DNA of 64,000 bases. Origin: Porphyrobacter sp. AAP82. GTDB taxonomy: Bacteria > Pseudomonadota > Alphaproteobacteria > Sphingomonadales > Sphingomonadaceae. The DNA lies in the NCBI RefSeq assembly GCF_000331285.1, contig NZ_ANFX01000008.1, positions 150,799-214,798 of the forward strand. The letters run 5' to 3'. The first letter of the stretch is position 1. Each line of letters begins with the position of its first letter. The notes beneath the pieces were generated by a model that worked only from the letters and a program-made list of their open reading frames with translations, was not told where the DNA came from and searched no databases. The position numbers and the translations under genes are program-made. Below are positions 9,317 to 18,403 of this stretch, in pieces.

Positions 9317-9387
9317 GGGTCCTGCGTTCCCCTTCGGGCCCAGCGCGAAGGGAAAGCGATGCCGAGGCGCCGCGCGGGCTTGATCGT

Positions 9388-9416
9388 GCGCCTTGCTGCC
9401 GGGGTGAGCAAGGCGC
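9388..9416. terminator. Hairpin between convergent genes, possible bidirectional terminator
   Basis: GCGCCTTGCT (9388-9397), nine-base loop, AGCAAGGCGC (9407-9416): a perfect 10-bp stem between the ends of the nitronate monooxygenase (+) and AHH nuclease (-) genes. It lacks a T run, so factor-independent action is uncertain. Confidence 0.45.
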
Positions 9417-9418
9417 GC

Positions 9419-9937
9419 TCAATCCTCCGTCCACAGCATCCCGGCCATCGCGTCGAGCTCGGCGAAGTCGAAGCCGGTGCCGAGCGGGTCCTTGCGGCTC
9501 AGCACCAGGCGGCGGCGCTCGGCGAGGAGCTGGCGGCGCAGCGCGGCCTGGAGCAGGTGGAGCCGCATCAGCGCCTCGACCAGCGCGGCCTCCTCGTCGT
9601 GGAGGCGGACCTGCGCCCAGCGCGCCTTGATCCGGCCGACGCGGGCGATCATCACCTCGTTGTAGCGCGGGTGGGGTCCGCGGTGGAGCGGCATGCCGCT
9701 GCGCACCGAGGCGGCTTCGGTGGCGGGCAGCAGCAGCCCGTTGCGGCGGAAGTCGTCGAAGCCGACATTGACGCGGCCGACCTCGGCGAACATCCGGCCG
9801 AAGCAGCGCTGCGAGAGGAGCTGGCGGGGGAGCAGGTGGTGGCGCTGGAGGCCGGGGTTGTATTCAGGCGTGCCCCGCGCGTTGACCGAGCGGAAGGTGA
9901 TGATCGTAAGGCTGTGTGTTTGATCCCAATTGCGCAT
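9419..9937 (-). CDS. AHH-type (HNH/EndoVII superfamily) nuclease
   Basis: 172 residues. The core YNPGLQRHHLLPRQLLSQRCFG (about residues 26-47) has the paired histidines of the AHH nuclease family, here RHH rather than AHH, followed by the conserved second part NGLLLPATEAASVRSGMPLHRGPHPRYNEVMIARV, whose G-x-H...YN motif completes the metal site. AHH domains are a treble-clef nuclease group usually found at the C-terminus of polymorphic toxins. Here the domain is almost free-standing, with a helical basic/acidic C-terminal tail (about residues 100-172). It starts two bases after the stop of the upstream partner gene, so the pair is almost surely co-translated. Whether it is a toxin, repair or housekeeping nuclease is unknown. 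Confidence 0.7.
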   Translation of the reverse strand: MRNWDQTHSLTIITFRSVNARGTPEYNPGLQRHHLLPRQLLSQRCFGRMFAEVGRVNVGFDDFRRNGLLLPATEAASVRSGMPLHRGPHPRYNEVMIARVGRIKARWAQVRLHDEEAALVEALMRLHLLQAALRRQLLAERRRLVLSRKDPLGTGFDFAELDAMAGMLWTED

Positions 9938-9939
9938 GC

Positions 9940-10797
9940 CTACTCACGCCACACGCTGATGAGCGCACGGCTGCGAGAGGGGCGCAGCACGAGACGCGAA
10001 CCGTCGGGGGCGATGATGCGGTCATCCCCGGCCAGCCCGCCGGCGAGCACGAGGTGGTTGACGAGACGGATGCCGAGCCGCGTCGCCGCGACGCGGTCGG
10101 CGCTGAGCGGGGGTTCGATGCGCAGCTCCTGCCCGATCCAGAAGGCAAGGCCGACACTTTCGAGCGCGGCATCGGGTGTCTCGGCAAAGGCGGTAAGGCC
10201 GAGCGCGGGGAACGGTCCGCCATCGAGCCAGGCGCTGGTCACGGATTCGAAGTATCGCTGTCCGATCGCCGTGGCCGCCGGCCCCCAGCCCACGGCGAGC
10301 ACGTCCTCGAACTGGCGCACGATATCGCACCCCAGCGCCAAGAGCTCGCGCATCAGCGGCAGGCTGCCGGCCCCTTCGGCGAGATGCGGGCCGGGGCGCA
10401 GGACCATGGCTTCGAAGTCGTCACTCGAGGGAAGAACCGGAAGATCGAAGCGGTGCAGGAACACAGGAAAGGCGCTGGCAGGCCCCGGGGCAAGCCCGCT
10501 GAGATCGAAGGTCAGTCCGTCACGCAGCAGTTCGAGCCATTCAAGCTGGCCGGGCCACAAAGCGCCCTCGTGCCGGGCCCGCGGGTCGCCGCTGCTGGCC
10601 TGGTCCGCGGGCGCATGGGATGCGGCCGGGGGTACGCTGCCTTCACCTGGCGCCTCGCCCGGCGCCGGATCATGGCTGACGCTGACTGCGGGCAACCGGC
10701 CCGCAAATGCCCTGACCGCATGCCGGTCCGGCCGCTTGCCCTTGGCAAACAGCAGATGCAGCTCGGCGTGATGAGCGCGCTGCGACTGTGAAATCGT
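9940..10797 (-). CDS. Unknown protein, partner of the AHH nuclease; apparent ACG start
   Basis: I do not recognise this 285-residue protein. The frame is open from just after a stop to the stop at 9940-9942. Its first ATG/GTG/TTG is the TTG at 10695, yet coding-like sequence reaches further up: TISQSQRAHHAELHLLFAKG then KRPDRHAVRAFAGRLPAVSV. AGGAGG lies eight bases before ACG at 10797-10795, the best Shine-Dalgarno spacing in the region; ATT is next. Residues about 47-75 are a Pro/Ala-rich linker. The C-terminal part (GLTFDLSGL... LVLRPSRSRALISVWRE) is mixed alpha/beta without catalytic motifs or membrane segments. It is probably expressed with the nuclease; a regulator, adaptor or inhibitor role is speculation. 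Confidence 0.55.
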   Translation of the reverse strand, partial: TISQSQRAHHAELHLLFAKGKRPDRHAVRAFAGRLPAVSVSHDPAPGEAPGEGSVPPAASHAPADQASSGDPRARHEGALWPGQLEWLELLRDGLTFDLSGLAPGPASAFPVFLHRFDLPVLPSSDDFEAMVLRPGPHLAEGAGSLPLMRELLALGCDIVRQFEDVLAVGWGPAATAIGQRYFESVTSAWLDGGPFPALGLTAFAETPDAALESVGLAFWIGQELRIEPPLSADRVAATRLGIRLVNHLVLAGGLAGDDRIIAPDGSRLVLRPSRSRALISVWRE

Positions 10798-10912
10798 GCC
10801 GGCTCCCTCCTAAGTGGCAGGTAAGATGCCATTTCCCTGTCATCCATTTGGCGCGTTTGCCGAAACTCGTCGAGTCCCCAAACGGCACACCTGTCCCGTT
10901 TTGGATCAATCT

Positions 10913-11401
10913 CTAATAGAGGCCGAGCCGCAAGCCTTCCGCCAGAGCCGCGCCGGTTTCGCGGGCCTGCACGAGCGCCTGCGCAGGAAGCGATTTGGGT
11001 GCGGCGATCGCCTCGGGGGTCTGCGCTCCGAGATTGACGATCACCGCAAGCGCAACCCGTTTCAGCCGCCATCCGGTCGCGATCCGGTCGATCTGGCGCT
11101 GCGCCCCTTCCCCGTCCGATCCGGCCGCGATCAGCGTGGCATAGGGCCGCCCCTCGACCCGCCCGAGCAGCGGGTAGTAGGCAAGGTCGAAGGCCTCCTT
11201 CATCAGCCCGCTGATGCTGCCGAGGTTTTCCGGGCAGACGAAAAGAAAACCATCGGCGGCAAGGAGCATCGCGGGTTCGGCCTCGGCCGCGCCGACCAGC
11301 CACGCCGCGCTCCCCGCGCCATCGGCCGCCGCCCGGGCAAGCGCCTCGCTCGCGCCGGTGCGGCTATGCCACAGGATCAGCAGGCGAGGTTCCCGGTCCA
11401 T
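10913..11401 (-). CDS. Flavodoxin-like / NADPH-dependent FMN reductase family protein
   Basis: 162 residues. It begins with a short beta strand and phosphate loop LLILWHSRTGASEALARAAA (about residues 6-25), which binds the FMN phosphate, and has the typical second loop LFVCPENLGSISGLMKEAFDLAYYPLL (about 53-80). Proteins of this fold transfer electrons between NAD(P)H, FMN and quinones or other acceptors. The start is the ATG complementary to 11399-11401; the gene is divergent from recJ with 84 bases between them. The exact electron partner is unknown. Confidence 0.75.
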   Translation of the reverse strand: MDREPRLLILWHSRTGASEALARAAADGAGSAAWLVGAAEAEPAMLLAADGFLFVCPENLGSISGLMKEAFDLAYYPLLGRVEGRPYATLIAAGSDGEGAQRQIDRIATGWRLKRVALAVIVNLGAQTPEAIAAPKSLPAQALVQARETGAALAEGLRLGLY

Positions 11402-11485
11402 CGCCGCCCAGGCTTCCGCGCGCGCCTGTCGATTGTCAACCGCGCCCATCTGCCCTTCGCCGGGGCATTGCGCTATCGGCAGGCC

Positions 11486-13300
11486 ATGTCCACCCGCCCG
11501 CTTGCCTCCTCCTCCGGTATCGGCGCCACCGTGCTTGGCGTTGCCGCCTCGCTTTCGGGCAAGGCGTGGCGGTGGCGCGGGGGGAACATGGAGCTTGGCG
11601 AGGACGCGGCCGGCGGCATCGGCACCCTTGACCATACGATCCTCGATCAGCTGCTGCTGACCCGCGGCGTCGCCGAGGACGATCTCGCCCGCCACGCTGC
11701 GCCGACCTTGCGTGCTTTCCTGCCCGACCCTTCGACCTTCCGCGACATGGACACCGCCGCCGCGCGCCTCGCCGATGCGGTCACCGCGCAAGAGCGGGTG
11801 ACGATCTACGGCGACTACGATGTCGACGGGGCGACCAGCGCCGCATTGCTGGTCGAACTGCTGCGCCAGCTCGGGCTTGCGGCGGACTACTACATCCCCG
11901 ACCGCCTCCTCGAAGGCTATGGCCCCACCGGCGAAGCGCTGGTCAAGCTGGCGCAGAGCGGATCGCAGCTGATCGTCACCGTCGATTGCGGGGCGATGGC
12001 GCACGAGGCACTGGGCATGGCCCGCGATGCCGGTGTCGACGTGATCGTGGTCGACCACCACAAATGCGCCGCCGACCTGCCACCCGCGCATGCGCTGGTC
12101 AACCCCAACCGCCTCGACGAGAGCGACCTTGGCGCGGCGCATGGCCATCTGGCGGCGGTGGGCGTGGCCTTCCTGCTCGGCATCGCACTGGTCCGCACGC
12201 TGCGCGCGCGCGGCTGGTTCAAGGACCGGCGCGAGCCGGAACTGATTGGCCTCCTCGACCTCGTCGCCCTCGGCACAGTGGCGGACGTCGCAGCGCTCCA
12301 CGGCCTCAACCGCGCCTTCGTTGCGCAAGGGCTGAAGGTCCTCGCCCGTCGGACACGGATCGGGATGGCAGCGCTGATGGACGCAAGCCGCCTCGCCCGC
12401 GCGCCGCAATGCAGCGATCTCGGCTTCGCGCTCGGCCCGCGCATCAATGCCGGCGGACGGATCGGCGAATCGACTTTGGGCGTGCGCCTGCTCACCACCA
12501 CCGATCCCGAAGAAGCCCGCGCCATCGCCGCCCAGCTCTCGCAACTGAACGAGGAGCGCCGCGCGATCGAGGCACAAGTGCAGGAGGCGGCCGAGGCGCA
12601 GCTTGCCGGCCAGCACAACATGGCTGTGCAGGTCTTGAGCGGATATGGCTGGCACCCCGGCGTGATCGGCATCGTCGCCGGGCGCATCAAGGAGAAGACC
12701 GGCAAGCCTGCGGTCGTGATCGCGCTCGAGGCGGAACAGGGCAAGGGCTCGGGCCGTTCGATCAGCGGGGTGGACCTTGGCGCCGCCATCATCGCCGCGC
12801 GCGAGGCCGGGTTGCTGGTCGCGGGCGGCGGCCACGCGATGGCGGCGGGCCTCACCATCGAACCGGCCCGCCTCGCCCAATTCGCCGCCTTCCTCGATGA
12901 ACGTCTTGCCCGCGATGTCGAGCGCGCGCGCGCCGGGGCCGCCATGCTGCTCGACCTTGCGCTCGCGCCGGGCGGACTGACGCCTGTGCTGGTGGAGACG
13001 CTCGAGGCGGCCGGGCCCTATGGCGTCGGCTGGCCGGCGCCGCGCATCGCGGTGGGTCCGGTCAGGATCGTCAAGGCGGAAATCGTCGGCAAGGATCACC
13101 TGCGCCTCATCGCCAGCGGCAATGATGGCAAGAGCTTCAAGGCGATCGCTTTCCGTGCGGCGGAGACCGAGATGGGCCAGACCCTGCTCCACCGCCACCA
13201 GGGGCGCCGCTTCCACCTCGCCGGCCGCGCCAAGATCGACGACTGGGGCAATCGCCCGGCGGCCGAATTGCAGCTCGATGATGCCGCTTTCGCCGATTGA
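11486..13300 (+). CDS. recJ: Single-stranded-DNA-specific exonuclease RecJ
   Basis: 604 residues, usual for RecJ. A 5'-to-3' exonuclease on single-stranded DNA used in recombination, mismatch repair and fork rescue. DHH-superfamily motifs are in order: VTIYGDYDVDGATSAAL (about residues 109-125), VTVDCGAMAHEAL, the DHH in VIVVDHHKCAADLP, and the DHHA1 part GRSISGVDLGAAI with GGGHAMAAG. The OB-fold end contains KSFKAIAFRAAETEMG. The ATG at 11486 fits the family N-terminus; the frame stays open upstream but that part overlaps the divergent flavodoxin gene and is not RecJ-like. Confidence 0.93.
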   Translation: MSTRPLASSSGIGATVLGVAASLSGKAWRWRGGNMELGEDAAGGIGTLDHTILDQLLLTRGVAEDDLARHAAPTLRAFLPDPSTFRDMDTAAARLADAVTAQERVTIYGDYDVDGATSAALLVELLRQLGLAADYYIPDRLLEGYGPTGEALVKLAQSGSQLIVTVDCGAMAHEALGMARDAGVDVIVVDHHKCAADLPPAHALVNPNRLDESDLGAAHGHLAAVGVAFLLGIALVRTLRARGWFKDRREPELIGLLDLVALGTVADVAALHGLNRAFVAQGLKVLARRTRIGMAALMDASRLARAPQCSDLGFALGPRINAGGRIGESTLGVRLLTTTDPEEARAIAAQLSQLNEERRAIEAQVQEAAEAQLAGQHNMAVQVLSGYGWHPGVIGIVAGRIKEKTGKPAVVIALEAEQGKGSGRSISGVDLGAAIIAAREAGLLVAGGGHAMAAGLTIEPARLAQFAAFLDERLARDVERARAGAAMLLDLALAPGGLTPVLVETLEAAGPYGVGWPAPRIAVGPVRIVKAEIVGKDHLRLIASGNDGKSFKAIAFRAAETEMGQTLLHRHQGRRFHLAGRAKIDDWGNRPAAELQLDDAAFAD

Positions 13301-13332
13301 GCGGCCTGCGCGATTTTTTGCGCAAACGAGGC

Positions 13333-13361
13333 TTGACCGCCCCGAAACGCCCCCCTAAAGG
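13333..13361 (+). promoter_or_regulatory. Promoter of tRNA-Glu
   Basis: TTGACC (13333-13338), exactly 17 bases, TAAAGG (13356-13361), with the tRNA 5' end 20 bases downstream. The same 17-base layout precedes the other three tRNA genes in this window. Confidence 0.6.
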
Positions 13362-13381
13362 CGCGCTCTCGCAATCGCGAC

Positions 13382-13456
13382 GGCCCCTTCGTCTAGCGGT
13401 TAGGACGCGGCCCTTTCACGGCTGAAACACGGGTTCGATTCCCGTAGGGGTCACCA
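13382..13456 (+). tRNA. tRNA-Glu (UUC)
   Basis: Cloverleaf with acceptor GGCCCCT/AGGGGTC, D arm TCTAGCGGTTAGGA, anticodon loop CTTTCAC giving anticodon TTC, T arm CGGGTTCGATTCCCG and discriminator A; CCA is encoded at 13454-13456. Confidence 0.95.
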
Positions 13457-13479
13457 CCTCTTGTCTGAGGATGGAACAG

Positions 13480-13510
13480 GGCGGCAGGCTTCAAGCCTTG
13501 CCGCCTTTTT
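13480..13510 (+). terminator. Rho-independent terminator of tRNA-Glu
   Basis: GGCGGCAGGCTT (13480-13491) pairs with AAGCCTTGCCGCC (13493-13505), one bulged base, followed by TTTTT (13506-13510). It ends the tRNA transcript and lies 50 bases before the phoR start, which argues against longer phoR starts at 13461. Confidence 0.8.
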
Positions 13511-13562
13511 CGTCCTTGCGCGCCCTTCCCTCGCCCGCCGCCAGCCTGTAAGGCCCTTGCCC

Positions 13563-14816
13563 ATGGGCAGCGGCCAGAACATCCCCATCGCCGGCATCCT
13601 TCTCGCCGCGGTGACCTTCGTGGCGGTGCTGCTGCTAGGCATCGACATCGTCATTGCGGTGGCGGTGCTGACGGTGTGGGTCGGATCGCTGCTGGTCGCC
13701 GCGGGCCGCCCGCCCGAGCCTGCCAAACCCAAGGCGCGCCCCCGGCTCACGATCGAATCGATCAACGATCTGGTCGAGCACTCCTCGATCCCCCTGCTCA
13801 TCACCGATCGCAACACCATCGCGCTGGCCAACCGGGCGGCCCGCAAGATGCTCGGGCCGCATGTGGTGGGCCAGGACGCGCGCGTCGCCCTGCGCCAGCC
13901 CGAGGCGATCAGCCTGCTCGCAGAGAACCGCCAGGGCGAGGCGATCGTGCGCGGGCTCGTGCGGCGCGGGGACATCTGGCAGATCAGCCGCCGGACCATC
14001 GATGACCGCCTCGCGATGCTCGAATTCATCAACCAGACCGCCGAGGCCGACATCAGCCGCGCGCATACCGATTTCGTGGCCAATGCCAGCCATGAGCTGC
14101 GCACGCCGCTCGCCGCGATCCTCGGCTATGTCGAGACCTTGCAGGAAGGTGACGGGTCGATAGAAACGCCGGTCGCCAGGAAGTTCCTCGGCATCATCGA
14201 GCGCGAGGCCAAGCGGATGCAGGCGCTGGTCGGCGATCTGATGAGCCTCAGCCGGGTCGAGGCGGAAAAGCACGAACTGCCGACCGAACGCATCGATCTT
14301 GCCTCGCTGGTCGAACGCGCCGCGCGCGATGCGGCCGGGCCCCACCGCGCCGACCGGCTCGATATCGCGCTTGCCGCCGAACCGGTGGTGCTGGGCGATC
14401 TCCAGCAGCTTGAGCAGGTGGTGCGCAACCTCGTCGACAATGCGCTCAAGTACGGGGCGGCGGACCGGCCGGTGCATGTGGTGCTCGACCTTGCGCAAGG
14501 GGACCTTGCGCGCATCGCGGTCGCCGACGAGGGCGAGGGCATCGCGCCCGAGCAGATTCCGCACCTCACCCGCCGCTTCTACCGCACCGATCCGGGCCGC
14601 AGCCGCGCCTCGGGCGGCACCGGCCTCGGCCTGGCGATCGTCAAGCACATTGTCGAGCGCCACCGCGGCCGGCTCGACATCACCAGCGAGCTCGGCAAGG
14701 GCACGCGTGTGGTGGTGCGGCTGCCGCTTGCCGAACCCGATCCGCCCGAAGACATACCTCTGCCCGAGGGTGAAGCCGAGGGCGCGCTCGCCGGGCAAAC
14801 CCAACAAGTGTCATAG
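13563..14816 (+). CDS. phoR: Phosphate regulon sensor histidine kinase PhoR
   Basis: 417 residues from the ATG at 13563; the frame is open upstream but runs through the tRNA terminator. Two N-terminal membrane segments (IPIAGILLAAVTFVAVLLLG and IVIAVAVLTVWVGSLLVAAG), then a PAS-like domain (about residues 60-165, LVEHSSIPLLITDRNTIALAN), the HisKA box FVANASHELRTPLAAILGYVETL with the phospho-His, and HATPase motifs VVRNLVDNALKYG, VADEGEGI, RTDPGRSRASGGTGLGLAIVKHI. It phosphorylates PhoB when phosphate is scarce and is held off by the Pst transporter and PhoU, both encoded next to it. A PHO box overlaps its stop codon. Confidence 0.92.
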   Translation: MGSGQNIPIAGILLAAVTFVAVLLLGIDIVIAVAVLTVWVGSLLVAAGRPPEPAKPKARPRLTIESINDLVEHSSIPLLITDRNTIALANRAARKMLGPHVVGQDARVALRQPEAISLLAENRQGEAIVRGLVRRGDIWQISRRTIDDRLAMLEFINQTAEADISRAHTDFVANASHELRTPLAAILGYVETLQEGDGSIETPVARKFLGIIEREAKRMQALVGDLMSLSRVEAEKHELPTERIDLASLVERAARDAAGPHRADRLDIALAAEPVVLGDLQQLEQVVRNLVDNALKYGAADRPVHVVLDLAQGDLARIAVADEGEGIAPEQIPHLTRRFYRTDPGRSRASGGTGLGLAIVKHIVERHRGRLDITSELGKGTRVVVRLPLAEPDPPEDIPLPEGEAEGALAGQTQQVS

Positions 14817-14825
14817 ACGTGTCTT
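14808..14825 (+). promoter_or_regulatory. PHO box upstream of pstC
   Basis: GTGTCAT (14808-14814), AGAC, GTGTCTT (14819-14825): two 7-base direct repeats with an 11-base period, close to the PhoB consensus CTGTCAT-N4-CTGTCAT. The box covers the phoR stop codon (TAG, 14814-14816) and lies 119 bases before the pstC ATG. It points to phosphate-starvation induction of pstCAB-phoU-phoB from inside the phoR end. Confidence 0.65.
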
Positions 14826-14943
14826 ATTTCTTCAACATGGCGCGGCCATGGCGTAGGGGCCGGATCGCGCGGGGGGACCGGGCACACACTTCCCGGCCGG
14901 ATTGACCAAAGCACGCTCCCAGCAGGAAACACAGGTTTCGTTC

Positions 14944-16329
14944 ATGTCGCCGATCACGCTGATCCTGATTGCCTTGGGCCTCGGCCTGCTCGGCTGGCTG
15001 GCGGGCCGCGCGAAGGCGTGGAGCTTCCAGTCGAGCGATCCTGCGCTGCGCCCTGCCTCGCGCCCGATCTACCACGCCTGGTACGTCGCGCTGTGGGTGG
15101 TGCTGCCGGTGCTCGCCTTTGTCGCCGCCTGGTCGGTGATCGCCCCCAACCTCGTCATGCAAACCGTGCTCGCCACGCCCGAGGCACAGGGCCTCACCGG
15201 CCTCGGCTTCGAGCGCGAGGCCTTCCTCGGCGAAGCGCGGGCGGCCGCCCTCGGTCATGCGCCGGGCGTCTTCAATGACGAGGCCGAGCCGCTGATCGCG
15301 CCCTTCCGCGAGGCGTTTGCCTATTACAACACCATCGGCATCATCGTGACCGTGCTGATCGCGATCGCCGGCGGCGCCCTCGCCTTCCTGCGGCTCGCCC
15401 CGCAATTCGGCGCGCGCACCCGGGTCGAGCGGACGGTGCTGATGATCCTGCTGCTCGCCTCGCTGGTCGCGATTCTCACCACGCTCGGCATCTTTGCCAG
15501 CCTGGTGTTCGAGACCGTGCGCTTCTTCGGCATGGTCTCGCCGATCGATTTCCTGCTAGGCACCAAGTGGGGGCCGGACACGATGGGTTCGCCCGACGCG
15601 GTCGATGCCTCGCGCTATGGCGCGGTGCCGCTGTTCTGGGGGACGATCTTCATCGGCGCGATCATCGCCATGGTGGTCGCGATCCCGCTCGGCCTGATGA
15701 GCGCGATCTATCTCACCCAGTATGCCGACCCGCGGGTGCGCACCTGGATCAAGCCGCTGCTCGAACTGCTCGCCGGGGTGCCCACGGTGGTCTATGGCTA
15801 TTTCGCCGCGCTGACCCTCGCGCCGATGATCCGCGATGCTGCCGTGGCGCTCGGCGCGGCCAATGCCTCGACCGAGAGCGCGCTCGCCGCGGGGATCGTG
15901 ATGGGGGTGATGATCATCCCCTTCGTGTCCTCGATGGCCGACGATTCAATGGCCGCCGTCCCCGGTGCGATGCGTGACGGGAGCCTGGCGATGGGTGCGA
16001 CCAAGTCCGAAACCATCCAGCGCGTGCTGTTCCCCGCCGCCCTGCCCGGCATCGTGGCCGGCGGGATGCTCGCCGTCAGCCGCGCGATCGGCGAGACGAT
16101 GATTGTGGTGATGGCCGCCTCGCAGGCCGCCAATCTCACCGCCAACCCGCTGGAGCCGATCTCGACCGTCACCGTCCAGATCGTCAACCTCCTGACCGGC
16201 GAACAGAGCACCGACCACCCAGCCACGCTCAGCGCCTATGCGCTGGGCTTCGTGCTGTTCATGGTGACGCTCGCGTTGAATTTCATCGCCCTGCGCGTCG
16301 TCAAGCGTTTCCGGGAGGCCTACGAATGA
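14944..16329 (+). CDS. pstC: Phosphate ABC transporter permease PstC
   Basis: 461 residues, longer than the about 320 of E. coli PstC because of an N-terminal region with extra membrane segments ([20 protein letters not shown] and [20 protein letters not shown]) and a periplasmic loop, as is common in alphaproteobacteria. The core has the permease block from [20 protein letters not shown] onward, with the EAA-type loop [24 protein letters not shown]. With PstA it forms the inner-membrane channel for high-affinity phosphate uptake. The ATG at 14944 was chosen over an in-frame TTG at 14902. It overlaps pstA by four bases (ATGA). No pstS is found in the window. Confidence 0.92.
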   Translation: MSPITLILIALGLGLLGWLAGRAKAWSFQSSDPALRPASRPIYHAWYVALWVVLPVLAFVAAWSVIAPNLVMQTVLATPEAQGLTGLGFEREAFLGEARAAALGHAPGVFNDEAEPLIAPFREAFAYYNTIGIIVTVLIAIAGGALAFLRLAPQFGARTRVERTVLMILLLASLVAILTTLGIFASLVFETVRFFGMVSPIDFLLGTKWGPDTMGSPDAVDASRYGAVPLFWGTIFIGAIIAMVVAIPLGLMSAIYLTQYADPRVRTWIKPLLELLAGVPTVVYGYFAALTLAPMIRDAAVALGAANASTESALAAGIVMGVMIIPFVSSMADDSMAAVPGAMRDGSLAMGATKSETIQRVLFPAALPGIVAGGMLAVSRAIGETMIVVMAASQAANLTANPLEPISTVTVQIVNLLTGEQSTDHPATLSAYALGFVLFMVTLALNFIALRVVKRFREAYE

Positions 16330-17618
16330 GCAGCATCCCTGTGGGCAGCGCCGCAGCCCCGGCCCCCACGGCCCAGCCCGTCGGTCCGACCCGCACCGCC
16401 GCCTTCGAGGCACGCCTCGCCAAGCGCTACCGCGCCGAGCGCAATTTCCGCCTGCTCGGCCTTGGCGCTGTCGCCTTCTCGGTTGCGGTGCTGGTGTTCC
16501 TGCTCGGCAACATGCTGGTGAACGGCATCGCCGGCTTCCAGCGCCCCGAACTGGCGGTGACGATCAATTTCCCCGAAAGCGGTATCTCCGGCGATGCCAC
16601 CTCGCTGACCGCGCCAACCGCCGCCCAGACGCTCGAGATGCAGGGCCTGCCGCGGATCGTGACGAGCTATGCCGAACAGCAGCTGGGGACCGAAGCCGCC
16701 AAGCAAATCGCTCCCGACGCCTGGCGCGATGTGGTCGCCGCGCTGGCCGAGGATCCCGCGCTGATCGGGCACAGCGAGGTCTTCCACCTGCCCACCACCT
16801 CTGCGCTCGGCTCGGCGCTCCGGGGCGAAGGCACGCCCGCGATGCAGGCGTTGGCGAACAGGCTCGCCGCCGACGGCAAGCTCGCGCGCAACTGGGACTG
16901 GGGCTTTCTCTCCCGCTCGGACGCGACCACGCCGCAATCGGTCGGCATCTGGGGCGCGCTCAAGGGTTCGATGCTGACCATGCTGGTGACGCTGGTGCTG
17001 GCCTTCCCGATCGGGGTGCTCTCGGCACTCTATCTCGAGGAATATGCACCGCGCGGCCGCTGGACCGACATCATCGAGGTCTCGATCAGCAACCTTGCCG
17101 CGGTGCCTTCGATCATCTTCGGCCTGCTCGGCCTTTCGCTGTTCCTCGCCGCCTTCCCGGGCCTGCGTTCGGCGCCGCTGATCGGCGGCATGACGCTGGC
17201 CCTGATGACCATGCCGGTGATCGTCATCTCCGGGCGCAACGCGATCAAGGCGGTGCCCCCTTCGATCCGCGACGGCGCACTCGCGATCGGCGCATCGCCC
17301 GTGCAGGTGGTGTTCCACCACGTCCTGCCGCTCGCGCTCCCCGGCATGCTGACCGGCACGATCATCGGCATGGCCCGCGCGCTGGGCGAGACCGCGCCGC
17401 TGCTGCTGATCGGCATGCGCATCTTCGTTGCCACCCCGCCCGAAGGCTTCACCTCGCCCGCCACGGTGCTGCCGATGCAGATCTTCCTGTGGTCCGACGA
17501 GATCGACCGCGGCTTTGTCGAGCGCACCAGCGCGGCCATCATCGTGCTGTTGGTGTTCCTGCTCGCCATGAACGGCCTTGCCATCTACCTCCGCAACAAG
17601 TTCGAGAAACGCTGGTGA
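16326..17618 (+). CDS. pstA: Phosphate ABC transporter permease PstA
   Basis: 430 residues, the long alphaproteobacterial form with an N-terminal DUF3333-like part: first membrane segment [20 protein letters not shown], then a long periplasmic region (about residues 75-205). The permease domain follows from [20 protein letters not shown], with the cytoplasmic coupling loop [21 protein letters not shown]. It pairs with PstC. The ATG overlaps the pstC stop and its own stop overlaps the likely pstB GTG, so the genes are translationally coupled. Confidence 0.92.
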   Translation: MSSIPVGSAAAPAPTAQPVGPTRTAAFEARLAKRYRAERNFRLLGLGAVAFSVAVLVFLLGNMLVNGIAGFQRPELAVTINFPESGISGDATSLTAPTAAQTLEMQGLPRIVTSYAEQQLGTEAAKQIAPDAWRDVVAALAEDPALIGHSEVFHLPTTSALGSALRGEGTPAMQALANRLAADGKLARNWDWGFLSRSDATTPQSVGIWGALKGSMLTMLVTLVLAFPIGVLSALYLEEYAPRGRWTDIIEVSISNLAAVPSIIFGLLGLSLFLAAFPGLRSAPLIGGMTLALMTMPVIVISGRNAIKAVPPSIRDGALAIGASPVQVVFHHVLPLALPGMLTGTIIGMARALGETAPLLLIGMRIFVATPPEGFTSPATVLPMQIFLWSDEIDRGFVERTSAAIIVLLVFLLAMNGLAIYLRNKFEKRW

Positions 17619-18403
17619 CTGTGATCCATCCCAACATGGCTGACGAAGGCGCCAAGATCCGCGCGCGCGACGTCTGTGTCTTCTACGGCGAAAAGCGCGC
17701 GATCGATAATGTGTCGCTCGACATCTCGCCCGATTACGTGACCGCCTTCATCGGCCCCTCGGGCTGCGGCAAGTCGACCTTCCTGCGGTGTTTCAACCGC
17801 ATGAACGACACCATCGGCGCCGCCAAGGTGACCGGCCTCATCGAGCTCGATGGCGAGGACATCCACGGATCGGGCATGGATGTCGTGCAGCTGCGCGCGC
17901 GGGTGGGCATGGTGTTCCAGAAGCCCAACCCCTTCCCCAAGTCGATCTACGAGAACATCGCCTACGGCCCCAAGATCCACGGGCTCGCCGAAAAGAAGGC
18001 CGATCTCGACGTGATCGTCGAACGCTCGCTGACCCGCGCGGGTCTGTGGGACGAGGTCAAGGACCGGCTCGATGATTCGGGCACGGCACTTTCGGGCGGG
18101 CAGCAGCAGCGCCTGTGCATCGCGCGCGCGATCGCGGTGGACCCCGAGGTGATCCTGATGGACGAGCCGGCCTCCGCATTGGACCCCATCGCCACCGCCA
18201 AGATCGAGGAACTGATCGACGAGCTCTCGGGCCGTTACGCGATCGTCATCGTCACCCATTCGATGCAGCAGGCCGCACGTGTCAGCCAACGCACCGCATT
18301 CTTCCACCTCGGCAAAATGGTCGAGTATGGTCCCACCTCCGAGATCTTCACCAATCCCATCGAGGAGCGGACGAAGGACTATATCACAGGGCGTTACGGC
18401 TGA
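17615..18403 (+). CDS. pstB: Phosphate ABC transporter ATP-binding protein PstB
   Basis: 262 residues from a GTG that overlaps the pstA stop (GTGA); a GTG at 17621 or the ATG at 17636 are alternative starts. Walker [11 protein letters not shown] loop [19 protein letters not shown], signature [15 protein letters not shown], Walker [14 protein letters not shown] and switch His in [14 protein letters not shown] are all present, so the ATPase should be active. It drives phosphate import through PstC/PstA and takes part in signalling to PhoR. The stop overlaps the phoU ATG by one base. Confidence 0.95.
   Translation: MTVIHPNMADEGAKIRARDVCVFYGEKRAIDNVSLDISPDYVTAFIGPSGCGKSTFLRCFNRMNDTIGAAKVTGLIELDGEDIHGSGMDVVQLRARVGMVFQKPNPFPKSIYENIAYGPKIHGLAEKKADLDVIVERSLTRAGLWDEVKDRLDDSGTALSGGQQQRLCIARAIAVDPEVILMDEPASALDPIATAKIEELIDELSGRYAIVIVTHSMQQAARVSQRTAFFHLGKMVEYGPTSEIFTNPIEERTKDYITGRYG

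Noticed and set aside
9419..10797. Type VI secretion effector-immunity module
   Set aside because: No VgrG, PAAR, RHS or adaptor gene is present, and the partner has no recognisable immunity domain; only a two-gene unit can be supported.
13461..13562. Longer phoR start right after tRNA-Glu
   Set aside because: It would be translated through the tRNA terminator hairpin and adds residues unlike PhoR.
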